DNA from: Planctomycetota bacterium
GTDB taxonomy: Bacteria > Planctomycetota > Phycisphaerae > UBA1845
Assembly (NCBI GenBank): GCA_030616775.1
Contig: JAUWWQ010000013.1
Location: 1 to 64,000 of the forward strand
Length of the DNA stretch: 64,000 nucleotides
Direction: 5' to 3'
The notes under the pieces are model-generated. The model did no database searches and was not told the origin of the DNA. It was given only the letters and a program-made list of their open reading frames with translations. Made by a program: the position numbers and the translations under genes. The first letter of the stretch is position 1; the number at the start of each line of letters is the position of its first letter. Shown one piece after another: positions 33,800 through 43,590 of the stretch.

Positions 33800-36574
33800 A
33801 TGAGCGTCGATCCTCCGCTACCCGACGTCGATTCCGACGACGACTCTCCTCGTCGGGCCAATGATGCACCGGAAGGCAGAGAAGGTGCCTCGCCCAGTCC
33901 GCCCATACCGTCCACCGAAACGCTGCGCGATGCTCCGACACGCGCGCCCAAGCGGATCGGGCACTACCACATCAAGCGGGTGTTGGCCTCCGGCGGGATG
34001 GGTACGGTCTACGAAGCGACGCAGGAGAAACCCCGCCGAACCGTGGCGCTGAAGCTCATGAAGCATGGGATCGCGTCACGGTCAGCGCTGCGCCGCTTCG
34101 AGTACGAATCGCAGATTCTCGCCCGGTTGCGGCATCCCGGCATCGCCCAGGTCTATGAAGCCGGTACCCATCGCGACGACAGCGGCACCGTGCCCTTTTT
34201 CGCCATGGAGTACATCGTCGGGGCCAAGCCCATCACGAGATACGCCAAGGAAAAGAAGCTCGGCACGCGTGAGCGGATGATTCTGTTCGCCCAGGTCTGC
34301 GATGCGGTCCACCACGGCCATCAGAAGGGCATCATTCATCGGGACCTCAAGCCGTCCAACATCCTCGTGGATGCGAGCGGTCAGGTGAAGATCATCGACT
34401 TCGGCGTGGCCAGATCGACGGATTCGGACCTGGCCGTCACGACCTTGCAGACGGACATCGGGCAACTGATCGGCACGCTTCAGTACATGTCCCCGGAGCA
34501 GTGTGAGGCCGACCCGCACAACATCGACACGCGAAGCGATGTCTACGCCCTGGGCGTCGTCTTCTATGAACTGCTTTGCGGCAAGCTGCCCTACGACGTG
34601 ACGCGTGTGGCCCTGTACACCGCGACGCGGATCATTCGTGAAGAGCAACCGGCGAAGCTGAGCACGCTGAACAAGACCCTGCGCGGCGACGTGGAGACGA
34701 TTGTGCTCAAGGCGCTCGAGAAAGACCGCGAGCGTCGCTACCAATCAGCCACGGACTTCGCCCAGGACATTCGCCGCTATCTCAGCAACGAGGCGATCAT
34801 CGCCCGACCGCCGAGCGTGATCTATCAGTTCCGTGTCCTGATGCGTCGAAACAAGCCGGTCTTCGCCTCGATCGCCGTCGTGTTCGTCGTACTGGTGTGC
34901 GCCACGATCGTGAGCACCACCCAGTACTTTAAGGCAGAGCGAGCCCGGCTGGAGGCAGTGGCCGCGCGGGACGTAGCGAGGCAACAACGCGATCGGGCGA
35001 TTACGGCGGAGCGGCGTGCAGAGGAGGAGGCCCAGCGCGCCCTAACAGAAGCCGCCAAATCTGAGCAGATCGCCACCTTCATGAAGGACATGCTCAAGGG
35101 TGTCGGCCCTTCCAAAGCTTTGGGCCGGGACACGACCATGCTCCGCGAGATTCTGGACCAGACCGCGCAGCGGGTCGGCGCAAAGCTTGCGAATCAGCCG
35201 GAAGTTGAGGCGTCGATCCGCAACACCATCGGTCAGACCTATGTGGACCTCGGCATTTTCGGCGCGGCGGATGAACACCTGCGAGCGGCCGAGGCAATAG
35301 CCACGCGCGAACTCGGTGACGAGGATCCGCAGACCCTCCGAATCAGAGCCGCGTTCGCCAGGCTACTTCAATATCAGGGAGAGTTTCCAGCGGCGGAAGC
35401 GCTGGTGCGCCGGACGCTGGAAATCCAGCGTCGCGTACTTGGTCATAGGCACCCGGACACACTGGCGTGTTTGAACAGCCTTGCCGACCTGCGAGGGAGG
35501 CAAGGGTATTACGCCGAAGCAGAGACACTCTACCACCAGGCGCTGGAAGCCCGGCGTGACGCACTCGGCAATGAACATCCCGATACGCTCGGGACGATGC
35601 ATAGTCTGGCTACTGCACTTCGTACCCAGGGGAAGTATCCGGAGGCGGAGACGCTCGAACGTCAGACGCTGGCGATCCGACGCCGTGTTCTCGGCGACGA
35701 TCATCCCGATACGCTGGACTCGATACAAAACCTGGCCGTTGTGCTTCGACATCAAGGAAAACAAGCGGAGGCGGAGCCGCTCTATCGCCAGAGCGTTGAC
35801 ATCAAGCGCCGGGTCCTCGGGGCCGAGCATCCTTCGACCCTGAAATCGATGAACAACCTGGCGTTCGCGCTTGAAAAACAAGGCAAGTACGCTGCGGCGG
35901 AAGAAGTGTATCGCCAAACGGTCGACCTCAAGCGTCGGGTCCTCGGCGACGAGCACCACTCCACTCGGGTCTCGATGGGTGGCTTGGCAGGCGTGCTGCA
36001 CCGCCAGGGCAAGTCGGAGGAAGCGCGTTTCTATCACACCGAAATGCTCGTCCAGCTCAGACACCTCGTAAACAGCCCCGACGCGGATTCCAACGCGTTG
36101 AACTCATATGCCTGGTTCCTGCTGAAATGCGAGTCGACCGACCTGCGGGACCCCGAGGCGGCGCTGCTCGCCGCCCAGAAGGCCGTCGAAGTCAGTGAAC
36201 CGCCCAACTTCGGCATGCTCGACACTTTGGCGCTGGCCTATCGGATGACCGGTGACATTGACAAAGCCATCGAGACACAGCAAGCGGTCGTCGCACTGCT
36301 TCCATCCGGCGAGTCGGAGATGAGAACGAGGTTGGAGATCACGCTGGGTGAGTACTTCACCGAAAAGGGAGCGTTTGCCGAAGCCGAGCCGCTGTTTCTC
36401 GAAGCCTACCACCAGACAAAAAACCGTCTGGGAGCCGGACCGGAACAGATTCGCGAGGCGCTACAGCGCCTCGTCAACCTCTACGAAGCCTGGAGCAGGG
36501 CCGACAAGGCAGACGAATATCGAGCGATGCTGCCGAGCGCGGATAGTCCCGAGCAGGACAATGAGGATGATTGA
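33800..36574 (+). CDS. Membrane Ser/Thr protein kinase with C-terminal kinesin-light-chain-type TPRs
   Basis: The 924-residue product has an acidic, Pro-rich N-terminus, then a PknB-type kinase at about 52-330: GGMGTVYEA (glycine loop), Lys85, His180-Arg-Asp182 in HRDLKPSN and DFG at 200-202, all intact, so it should be active. A transmembrane helix lies at about 353-372, followed by a coiled coil (380-425) and at least eight TPR units of the kinesin-light-chain type (RRVLGDDHPDTLDSIQNLAV and repeats) up to about 850. So the kinase domain is cytoplasmic and the TPRs lie on the other side of the membrane, or both are cytoplasmic if the helix is not inserted. The last 80 residues end in an acidic tail. 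Such multi-TPR kinases are expanded in planctomycetes. Confidence 0.93.
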   Translation: MSVDPPLPDVDSDDDSPRRANDAPEGREGASPSPPIPSTETLRDAPTRAPKRIGHYHIKRVLASGGMGTVYEATQEKPRRTVALKLMKHGIASRSALRRFEYESQILARLRHPGIAQVYEAGTHRDDSGTVPFFAMEYIVGAKPITRYAKEKKLGTRERMILFAQVCDAVHHGHQKGIIHRDLKPSNILVDASGQVKIIDFGVARSTDSDLAVTTLQTDIGQLIGTLQYMSPEQCEADPHNIDTRSDVYALGVVFYELLCGKLPYDVTRVALYTATRIIREEQPAKLSTLNKTLRGDVETIVLKALEKDRERRYQSATDFAQDIRRYLSNEAIIARPPSVIYQFRVLMRRNKPVFASIAVVFVVLVCATIVSTTQYFKAERARLEAVAARDVARQQRDRAITAERRAEEEAQRALTEAAKSEQIATFMKDMLKGVGPSKALGRDTTMLREILDQTAQRVGAKLANQPEVEASIRNTIGQTYVDLGIFGAADEHLRAAEAIATRELGDEDPQTLRIRAAFARLLQYQGEFPAAEALVRRTLEIQRRVLGHRHPDTLACLNSLADLRGRQGYYAEAETLYHQALEARRDALGNEHPDTLGTMHSLATALRTQGKYPEAETLERQTLAIRRRVLGDDHPDTLDSIQNLAVVLRHQGKQAEAEPLYRQSVDIKRRVLGAEHPSTLKSMNNLAFALEKQGKYAAAEEVYRQTVDLKRRVLGDEHHSTRVSMGGLAGVLHRQGKSEEARFYHTEMLVQLRHLVNSPDADSNALNSYAWFLLKCESTDLRDPEAALLAAQKAVEVSEPPNFGMLDTLALAYRMTGDIDKAIETQQAVVALLPSGESEMRTRLEITLGEYFTEKGAFAEAEPLFLEAYHQTKNRLGAGPEQIREALQRLVNLYEAWSRADKADEYRAMLPSADSPEQDNEDD

Positions 36575-36837
36575 CGTACAAAAGGGCACGCCACCCTATT
36601 CTTGACATGTTGGCTCTGGGCTACTTCATGACTGGGAACATGGCCAAGGCGATTGAGACGCAGGAAAAGGCCATCGCACAGCTCCCCCAGGATGATCGCG
36701 CTGAGTACGAAGCCACCCTCGCCAAGTACCGCCAGGCCGCTGAGGCCGAATCCACGGATCAAGGGCAGGCCGTACCAACCGACACGGACGACGAGAACTC
36801 AAGGACGCCCGATGATCCTCCAGGTGCCGGCGGCTGA
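36571..36837 (+). pseudogene. Relic of a second TPR-kinase gene, C-terminus only
   Basis: The 88-residue frame starts with TTG overlapping the kinase stop. Residues HPILDMLALGYFMTGNMAKA, IETQEKAIAQLPQDDRAEYE and ATLAKYRQAAEAES parallel the kinase's own FGMLDTLALAYRMTGDIDKA and IETQQAVVALLPSGES, so this is the end of a paralogous TPR protein. The start lies within that TPR helix, and nothing upstream belongs to it. It is probably what remains after unequal recombination between tandem kinase genes, although translation by coupling to the kinase stop cannot be excluded. Confidence 0.65.
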
Positions 36838-36948
36838 CACACAGCTTGACTCGGCCCTTCTGCTCCATGCTCGGGAGTAGGGTCTGTCGTAGGATTACCG
36901 ATCTTGCGATACCGTTCCCGAATCTCTGAGAAAGAGACACGTTGCCTC

Positions 36949-37794
36949 TCACGGCTGGGGGAAGGGCTTTTTGTCCGCGAGCCAGAGGAACGCCAGGCTG
37001 GGTCTGACACCGGTGGGTAAAAAGATCCGGACAGTCAGTCGGGCCAGTGGCCGGCCGAAGATGACACCGAGCAATCCGCCGAGCACTTGCACACCCATGT
37101 GAGCCATCACATAGAGCAGGCCCCAGTCGAGCAAATGTGGGGCCTCGTAGCGCCAGGTGATCGCGACCAAAACACCCGCCACAATAGGCACGGCCAGCAT
37201 AAGCCCGAAATACGCACCCCGGTGCCAATGTGGAACGACGACCACGGCAAGCGCCCCACCTACAAATGCGATCAGAGAGGAGGTAATCAACATTGTGGCT
37301 ATGAAGAGCTTCCTATACGGATAGTCTGCCTGGACCTCCAAGGGACCATAGCCGCTCCACGTACGGATCGTCGTGTTGTTGATCCGTTCGACGCGGGAAC
37401 CTCCCCGCACAGTCAACTCGTCCAGATTTGCGTAGCTCATCGCCCCCTCCGCAATACCCAAGGAGACTAATCCGGCGAGGAGCGTGAGCATCCAGATGGC
37501 CAGCAGTAAAGACGTCCACCGGTGAAGCCAGGGCCTAAGGGCCGTGGAAGTGTCGTTGGCGGGCTGGAATCGGCCGCATTCCGGACAGCGGACTACAGGG
37601 ATCCCCGTGTAGTCATCACGGTACACTGGCAGCGTGCGGAGGTTGTACGCACAACCCTCGCAAAAGCGGTCCAACTCGATGCAGGCACGCGTTGCCCCGC
37701 GCGTCTCCGGAGATTCGGATCCTGGTTCGATTGTTGCCTCGTGTGACCCTCTCACGGTCAGAAGTACCTGCCGGACATTAGGGCTTCCTGCCAT
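36949..37794 (-). CDS. Four-helix membrane protein with zinc-ribbon-like motif
   Basis: The 281-residue product has a soluble N-terminus with CEGCAYNLRTLPV and VVRCPECGRF (about residues 45-76), two Cys pairs that should bind zinc. This zinc-ribbon plus membrane-helix layout is common among small planctomycete membrane proteins. Helices follow at about 95-115, 165-188, 195-215 and 225-250, with a soluble loop (GGSRVERINNTTIRTWSGYG) between the first and second. I do not recognise a family. The ATG at 37794 has only a weak ribosome site. The gene stands alone, with 154 bases to the kinase relic and a palindromic repeat upstream. Confidence 0.7.
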   Translation of the reverse strand: MAGSPNVRQVLLTVRGSHEATIEPGSESPETRGATRACIELDRFCEGCAYNLRTLPVYRDDYTGIPVVRCPECGRFQPANDTSTALRPWLHRWTSLLLAIWMLTLLAGLVSLGIAEGAMSYANLDELTVRGGSRVERINNTTIRTWSGYGPLEVQADYPYRKLFIATMLITSSLIAFVGGALAVVVVPHWHRGAYFGLMLAVPIVAGVLVAITWRYEAPHLLDWGLLYVMAHMGVQVLGGLLGVIFGRPLARLTVRIFLPTGVRPSLAFLWLADKKPFPQP

Positions 37795-37871
37795 CGCATA
37801 CTTCGGGTGTTAGACGAACCACGTCTGCCCCTCGCCCAGGGATTCGCCATACCGGTGGCAATATTTTCTCG

Positions 37872-37907
37872 GTATCCCCCACTTCTGAGGAGGTGGGCCA
37901 CCCACTT
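37872..37907. repeat. Palindromic repeat related to those at 1361-1461
   Basis: CCCCCACTTC-TGAG-GAGGTGGG followed by CCACCC repeats the core of the 1435-1460 element (CCCCACCTTC...GAAGGTGGGGCACCC) with a few changes. It lies between the zinc-ribbon membrane protein gene and the histidine kinase gene. Confidence 0.55.
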
Positions 37908-37997
37908 CAACTTGTGGTTTGAGCTTTGACGGAGCACCATCCCAGGACCTCATCGGATTGCGCCACTCCGCCGTTGCCCGTCAGGAGATCTGTCCGA

Positions 37998-39758
37998 TCA
38001 CCTGGGACCATGCGTGTCATCGCTGTCGGCCGGGCCCGCAGACTCGATGGGCAGCTTGATGTGAAAGGTCGTCCCCTCCCCAACGACGCTCTCGAATTCG
38101 ATCTCGCCCTTGAGTTCAGTAACTATTTTATTGGCGGCTGCAAGCCCCAAACCGGTCCCTCCTTGTCCCTTGGATGAATGGAAGGCATCGAAGATTTTGT
38201 CTCGCTCCTCGGGCTCAATGCCGGGACCGTTATCGCTGATGGAAACGATCACCTGACCTTCATCGGCCCGATAGCTCGTGGAGATGTTGACCCGTCCGCC
38301 GCTACTGGGAACCGCCTCGATGGCATTCAGGATGATGTTGTTGAGCACTTGATGTATACCGTCGGGATCCAAGGGGACCGGCGGCATGTCCTCAAGATCC
38401 GTCAGGATCATCACCGACTTTTCGTCAGCACGGTTCTGCACAAGGGCCACAGCATCCTCGATGAACCTCTCGAGTTGGGACATCTCGACGCAGGGTTGGC
38501 GTTCCTTGCTGAACGTGAGCATGTTCACGGTGAGAGCCAAGATGCGATCGAGATTGCGACGGATCAGCGCCCAGCCTGACTGGGTCGTCTCCATACATCT
38601 AGTCTTGAGACCCTGCTCCACGACTTCGGCGCCACCCTGCATCCCCTGAAGGATGTTACGGATGTAGTGTGACAGATAGGCCACCGTCTCCCCGGCAGCC
38701 GCGAGACGTTCGGTATGGACGTGGGATTCGAGCAGTTGCATGTTTTCGATGGCCATCCCCGCAAGCCGCCCAACTGCTACCGCGATTCGAAGTTGCTCCT
38801 GGGTGTAGGTGTGTCGCGACATCGAGCAATCAAGATGAAGGATGCCACGGATCTGCTCGCGGGCAATGATAGGCACGCAGATGATGCTTCGCAGCCCGAG
38901 ACGGTGGATGCTGTCCTGTTTGCTCTCGCGGCTGAAACGATCGTCGGTCATTGCATTGGCACAAAGTATGCCCTCCCTGGTCTTGAGGACGTGATTGATG
39001 ATGGTCTGGGAGGTGACGATCTTGGGGCGCCGGCCTCGCTGCCGGCTCCGATAACGAACGACTTGAGGTGTAAGCTTATCCGTGTCTGGGCTGTACATCA
39101 GCAATATCAGCCGGTCGACAATGAGATGGTCGAAGATGATATCCGTCATCCGCCCCAGGAATGCCTCCACCGATTCAATAGTCCCGATCATTTCGGCGAT
39201 CTTGTAGACAACATTCCAGGCAGCAACGGCGTCAGCCGTCTCCGGCGGCTGAAGGATCACACTCTCTGCCGAGGCGTCCACGACCGAAAGGATCGATGAA
39301 CCGCCCGAGGGGATGCTCAGGTCCAGGTCGACAAGATCGCTAATCATCTGGGCACCGGTGAAGCTTTCAACATGTTCCAGCCCGCTGAAGACCAGAAGCG
39401 TGCTGCCCACCTTGATCTGATCTCCGTGCTTGAGCTCCGTGGGCGCTACGATCCGCTGCCCGTTGAGATAGGTACCGTTCGAGCTGTGGAGGTCGACCAG
39501 AATCCACGCATCATTGGCCGGGCGGATCTCGGCGTGCCGTCGAGATGCGCCGTTGTCTGTCAGCTGAATGTGATCGGACGAGCGCCCAATGACGGCCGGC
39601 TCGTCCGGCGTCTGATACGTACGACCTTTATCTGGACCCTGCAAAACATACAGCGTGGGCAATGTGAGCGCTCCCGAAACGGAGGTGAGCCGAACCGCGC
39701 TCGCATAAAAGATAGTGGATGGCCACGGTTCCGGCTGCGGCATGCCGCTTGTACACAC
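37998..39758 (-). CDS. FHA-GAF sensor histidine kinase
   Basis: The 586-residue soluble product has, in order: an FHA domain at about 35-125 (VIGRSSDHIQLTD, SRRHAEI, SSNGTYLNG), which binds phosphothreonine; a GAF domain at about 180-345; a dimerisation domain with the phospho-acceptor His364 (YLSHYIRNILQGM); and an ATPase domain with N box (NNIILNAIEAV), DNGPGIEP and GTGLGLAAANK. All key residues are present, so it should autophosphorylate. FHA input suggests that a Ser/Thr kinase, perhaps the one at 33800, feeds it. No response regulator gene is next to it. The start is GTG at 39758; a TTG at 39662 after GGGAG, which begins just before the FHA domain, is a good alternative. Confidence 0.9.
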   Translation of the reverse strand: MCTSGMPQPEPWPSTIFYASAVRLTSVSGALTLPTLYVLQGPDKGRTYQTPDEPAVIGRSSDHIQLTDNGASRRHAEIRPANDAWILVDLHSSNGTYLNGQRIVAPTELKHGDQIKVGSTLLVFSGLEHVESFTGAQMISDLVDLDLSIPSGGSSILSVVDASAESVILQPPETADAVAAWNVVYKIAEMIGTIESVEAFLGRMTDIIFDHLIVDRLILLMYSPDTDKLTPQVVRYRSRQRGRRPKIVTSQTIINHVLKTREGILCANAMTDDRFSRESKQDSIHRLGLRSIICVPIIAREQIRGILHLDCSMSRHTYTQEQLRIAVAVGRLAGMAIENMQLLESHVHTERLAAAGETVAYLSHYIRNILQGMQGGAEVVEQGLKTRCMETTQSGWALIRRNLDRILALTVNMLTFSKERQPCVEMSQLERFIEDAVALVQNRADEKSVMILTDLEDMPPVPLDPDGIHQVLNNIILNAIEAVPSSGGRVNISTSYRADEGQVIVSISDNGPGIEPEERDKIFDAFHSSKGQGGTGLGLAAANKIVTELKGEIEFESVVGEGTTFHIKLPIESAGPADSDDTHGPR

Positions 39759-40401
39759 TCATCCAGCTACTTGCCAGTGCGGAGAATCATATCCGACAGC
39801 ACCTGGATTGTCAATCTGCAGACCACCTATCGGTTGGGGAACAGGGCAATCGCATCTTATTGGCGTCGCTTGAGGCCTTCTGGCGGGCGATACCCGATAA
39901 GGTCTGAGTTTCTTGGGCCGAAGCGAGGGGGTACGGTCGATAGTTACAGCGGAAATGTCTTCGTGAGGCCTCGCACTCAACACAAACCTTCATTGAAAGA
40001 CGCGCCACCCGGTCGCTAAGGCCCAGCCGTCGCCTTCAGGGCAGCGCAAGAAAATACAGCGTACCACGCCCCCATGGTTTGCCGGTGCACAGCTTCGATA
40101 CCCTTGTGCAGGAACTGGGCACACTCTGCCGCAACCGTTGCTGTATCCAAGCCGATCCGTCTGGTAGCAGCTTCACGCAAGACACGCAGCCCACTCAACT
40201 GCAGGCTCAGGCCTTTGGGCTCCTGGGCCTGTAGCCAGTCTCGGCAAACGCCCCTGAACCGTAACCTCAGTTGCCCACAAGATTTGCGCCTTGCCCATCA
40301 CCGGAACTTCGACTTAGGGGATTTCACGCAGGGAAGCTCTCCGCGTCTGCACGGGGGCGATTCACTACATGGACCGCAATACTCTCCTGGTAGAAGCGGC
40401 A
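39759..40401. other. Intergenic region, no gene recognised
   Basis: About 640 bases separate two minus-strand genes. A 60-residue minus frame at 40016-40198 (LDTATVAAECAQFLHKGIEA and on) is the best open frame but matches nothing I know. The region upstream of the histidine kinase gene should hold its promoter. Confidence 0.35.
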
Positions 40402-41403
40402 TTAGCGCGGAAAGCGGCTGGGCGACTCCGGTGCACCGGTTCTGGCAGATAGGTAGGCCGCTTCGATCACTGCCAGCGTGGGCAGATGTTCCTCGGCCTT
40501 AGACTTAAGGGGTAGCGCGCCCGATAGTCGTGATGCTCCGAAGGCGCTGATGGCGTGGGCCACCGGGTTGGGTGTTCGCGCCCCGTGATACTCCACCAGC
40601 TTGCCGCCGCGCGGGATGATGGTCAGACCGTCGGCACCGACTTCGACCGTACCCTCAACACCCATAAACGTGACTCTCCATGAGGGTTCGGCTACGCCGC
40701 GAAGGGCGGTCACGCATGCCGTCCGTTCCTGTCCGAAGCCAAGTACGACGATGGCGGTGTCTTCGGTGTCGTATTTCCGGGGCGCACCCGGTGCAACGGC
40801 GACTCCGCATTGGGCGTACACAGTCTCCGGCAGACCGAGCAGGTGGACCAGCATGTCTACCGCTTCGTAGGCCCCGTTAAGCAGGACCCCTCCGCCCGCC
40901 CGGACCGAATCGCCGCGCCACCCGACAGGCGTGTCGGCGGTCTGCACATGTACTGTCGCAGCATGCACGTGTCCGGTGGACTCCGCCAGACGGTTGAGCG
41001 CCGCATACGCCGGCTCAAACTGCCACAGCCGTGACACTACCAACGGGCGTTCATTGGCGGCGAACTGGTCCACGAGGCGCTGGGCTTCCCGAACGCTGCG
41101 GGCACACGGCGCCTTGTGAAACACGCCGATTCCTCGTGCCGCGGCCATCTGCACGAACTCAATGGACTGAAACGGTTCGAGGGCCACAAAGAGCAGGTCC
41201 AGACCGGAGTGGGCAGTCTCTACTATCAGCGAGCGGTAATCTTCAAACACCCCTGCGGCTACCGTATCCGTGTACCGTCTGAGCACTTCGGAGTCCGTGT
41301 CGGCTACAGCCGCCAGCTCGAACTGCTCAACCGAACGGATCGCGGCGAGATAATCCGCGCCCACGCCCGCCAGTCCCATCAAGGCGACCTTCAAACGTTT
41401 CAA
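40402..41403 (-). CDS. Gfo/Idh/MocA-family NAD(P)-dependent oxidoreductase
   Basis: The 333-residue product has an N-terminal Rossmann fold (VALMGLAGVGADYLAAIRSV, AAVADTD) and the C-terminal alpha/beta domain of the family. In place of the usual CEKPLA the catalytic strand reads GVFHKAPCARS, so the key Lys is present but Glu is replaced by His and a residue is inserted. TLP-type residues and NGAYEAVDML in the second domain fit a dehydrogenase for a sugar or inositol. The start is TTG, six bases after GGAG. It follows the BatA-like gene by 101 bases on the same strand; any functional link to the vWA operon is unclear, and it may be an independent gene. Confidence 0.85.
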   Translation of the reverse strand: MKRLKVALMGLAGVGADYLAAIRSVEQFELAAVADTDSEVLRRYTDTVAAGVFEDYRSLIVETAHSGLDLLFVALEPFQSIEFVQMAAARGIGVFHKAPCARSVREAQRLVDQFAANERPLVVSRLWQFEPAYAALNRLAESTGHVHAATVHVQTADTPVGWRGDSVRAGGGVLLNGAYEAVDMLVHLLGLPETVYAQCGVAVAPGAPRKYDTEDTAIVVLGFGQERTACVTALRGVAEPSWRVTFMGVEGTVEVGADGLTIIPRGGKLVEYHGARTPNPVAHAISAFGASRLSGALPLKSKAEEHLPTLAVIEAAYLSARTGAPESPSRFPR

Positions 41404-41504
41404 GGTCTACTCCACGGCAGTGCCAGGCTCGCCGTTACGCTTATGCAGACACCTGGTCGAGAAAGCTGTTCGACAAGGCGGAAAGCTCGCCCCGAACACT
41501 GATC

Positions 41505-43529
41505 CTATATAAAGATACGATGATTGTAGACCACCCATTCCACAAGCAGCAAGGCGAGAACCGCCAACAACAGATAGGGCCAGAAGGGCTGGTTCACCTC
41601 GATGCTGCCGGCTTGGGTTTCGACGGAATCCGCCCCGATCGTAAGCCTTGGTGCCGGTTCGACCTGACCTTCAACCGTATTGAACAGGTTGACCGCGAAG
41701 ACATCATCGCCGGGGACGCCGGGTTCCACGCGGTAGGTGCCGACTTGCCGTGTCCGGGCGTAGTGGATCGTCTGATACCCGGCTGAGGGAACCTGATCCT
41801 CGACCCCGTCCGGCCTGAGGATCTTTACGTCATCGACCTTTTTTGGAATGGGAAGCGTGACCGGCTCGCCGGGTGACACGCTTTTCTTGCCGGTGGTCGC
41901 AACATTGGCGGCCAGGTATTGAACCGCATTCTGCATGAACACCACAAAATCAACACTGGTCACCCAATAGGTGTTCATCAGCAGGTTGCCGAACTCATCC
42001 TCGGTGAGCAGGGCAAACGCGCTGATCAGAAACTGACTGGCGTCGCGCGTCAGGTAGGCGAGCACCGGTGACGTTTCGCCATCCACCAAGGAGACCGCTT
42101 CGGGTGGCAACTTCAGATCAAGCCACTCGTAGACGTACAGAGTCTCGACGGCCACATGACGCAGAATCGGATGCGTATCATCCCAGTTGAAAATGACCTG
42201 GTTGTCGATCATTTCGCCGGCCGCTACGCCTTCGATCCGGGGAAGGGCGCCGAAAAAGAAATAATTCCCCTGCGGGAGCCGTCTGGTCGAATGCCGGTCC
42301 ATGATGACCACGTCAAACGCGCTGCGCTGGCCCTCCATCAACACCTCATCGTCGTCCTTCTCGTACTGATCGCCCGTCATTTTGACAAGTTCGAGCGGAA
42401 GCGTGGACAGCACGTCTTCCAGGAAGAGGTTCCCATCGGTTACCAGTAAGACACGCAGGTGACGTGGCGCTTCGATAATGGTCCAAGCCCGATCATCCGC
42501 CGAGAGGGCATCATCCACACGCAGCACGACCTCGACTACACCGCCGCCTCCAAACTCAACCTCATCAAAGGCAACCACCCACACGCTGCCCACTGCGGGC
42601 TCGGTCGATTCGGAACCTGACTCAATTTCACCCGCGCCAACCGCGTCCAACTGAATGGATTGAACGTCTACGCTGTGTCCGTCGACATACAGTACAGCGT
42701 CCAATCGGACGGGTTCCGAGCCGAAGTTGCGGACGGTGGCAGCCACCTCGAGCACCTCCGGCTGCTCGTAATTCCGCCGTGCGTCCATGGCCACAATGCC
42801 CACGTTGTCGCTGCGCGCACCGATGGGGGTCATCTGGAATCTGTCAACGTCGAAGCGCTGCAAGGCCACGCGGTCGGCATCCTCGAGCCGTCCGTCCGTA
42901 AACAAGAACACACTGGCCGGCGGAGCGGCAGACTCCGGGGCAATCTCGCTTCCCGCTTCCTCCGTGCCGATCATGATGTTCTGCGTGTACGCCTCGGCGA
43001 GGCTGACCGCTTCGGTGAGCGAGGAGCGGCTCTGTGTCTGTTCGATGGAATCGATCTTGCGCTTGAGGGCACGTTTATCGGTGTCGAAGGACGACACGAC
43101 TGTGGCACGATCACAAAATGCTATGACCATCGCCCGGGCATCGTCGCTCATGTTATCCACGCACATCTTGGCCTGCTCCTTCGCAGTGGCAAGTCGCGAT
43201 CGCCCATCGGCCTCTACGACGCCCATCGATGCCGACTGATCCACCAGGATGATGATCGTGCCTTCGTGCGTTTGGACGGTCTGGAGCATCGGTTTGCCCA
43301 GCGCTACAGCCGCGACGATCAAAATCAGCAGTTGCAATAGCAATAGCAGACTACTTCGCAGCCTTTGAAACGGCGAGTTGACCTGCAAGTCCTCCACGGA
43401 GCGCTTCCATAAAAGCGTCGAGGGCACCGGTCGAATGCTCCGCTTCAGCTTGAGAAAGTAGAGTGCCACCAGCGGAGGGATGGTAAGCCCGGCGGCAATG
43501 GCAATGGCTGTGGGACTCAAAAAGCTCAT
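41505..43529 (-). CDS. BatA-like membrane protein with von Willebrand A domain
   Basis: The 674-residue product begins with the BatA-type N-terminal region: a first helix (PTAIAIAAGLTIPPLVALYF), then SIRPVPSTLLWKRSVEDLQV, then a second helix. A vWA domain follows at about 90-230 with an intact metal site, DQSAS (DxSxS), a Thr in SSLTEA and Asp in LFTDGR. Residues 240-350 form a beta domain (ATVRNFGSEPVRLD), and a third helix lies at the end (PYLLLAVLALLLVEWVVYN). In Bacteroides Bat proteins act with MoxR and DUF58 partners in stress tolerance; here the DUF58 gene is 61 bases upstream. The start follows GAGG. It is the last clear member of the operon. Confidence 0.88.
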   Translation of the reverse strand: MSFLSPTAIAIAAGLTIPPLVALYFLKLKRSIRPVPSTLLWKRSVEDLQVNSPFQRLRSSLLLLLQLLILIVAAVALGKPMLQTVQTHEGTIIILVDQSASMGVVEADGRSRLATAKEQAKMCVDNMSDDARAMVIAFCDRATVVSSFDTDKRALKRKIDSIEQTQSRSSLTEAVSLAEAYTQNIMIGTEEAGSEIAPESAAPPASVFLFTDGRLEDADRVALQRFDVDRFQMTPIGARSDNVGIVAMDARRNYEQPEVLEVAATVRNFGSEPVRLDAVLYVDGHSVDVQSIQLDAVGAGEIESGSESTEPAVGSVWVVAFDEVEFGGGGVVEVVLRVDDALSADDRAWTIIEAPRHLRVLLVTDGNLFLEDVLSTLPLELVKMTGDQYEKDDDEVLMEGQRSAFDVVIMDRHSTRRLPQGNYFFFGALPRIEGVAAGEMIDNQVIFNWDDTHPILRHVAVETLYVYEWLDLKLPPEAVSLVDGETSPVLAYLTRDASQFLISAFALLTEDEFGNLLMNTYWVTSVDFVVFMQNAVQYLAANVATTGKKSVSPGEPVTLPIPKKVDDVKILRPDGVEDQVPSAGYQTIHYARTRQVGTYRVEPGVPGDDVFAVNLFNTVEGQVEPAPRLTIGADSVETQAGSIEVNQPFWPYLLLAVLALLLVEWVVYNHRIFI

Positions 43530-43590
43530 CGGCCAAGCCTCGCTCCGCGAGCCGATGACAGGGTTCCACTGTCGAGCCGCACCCTGGACA

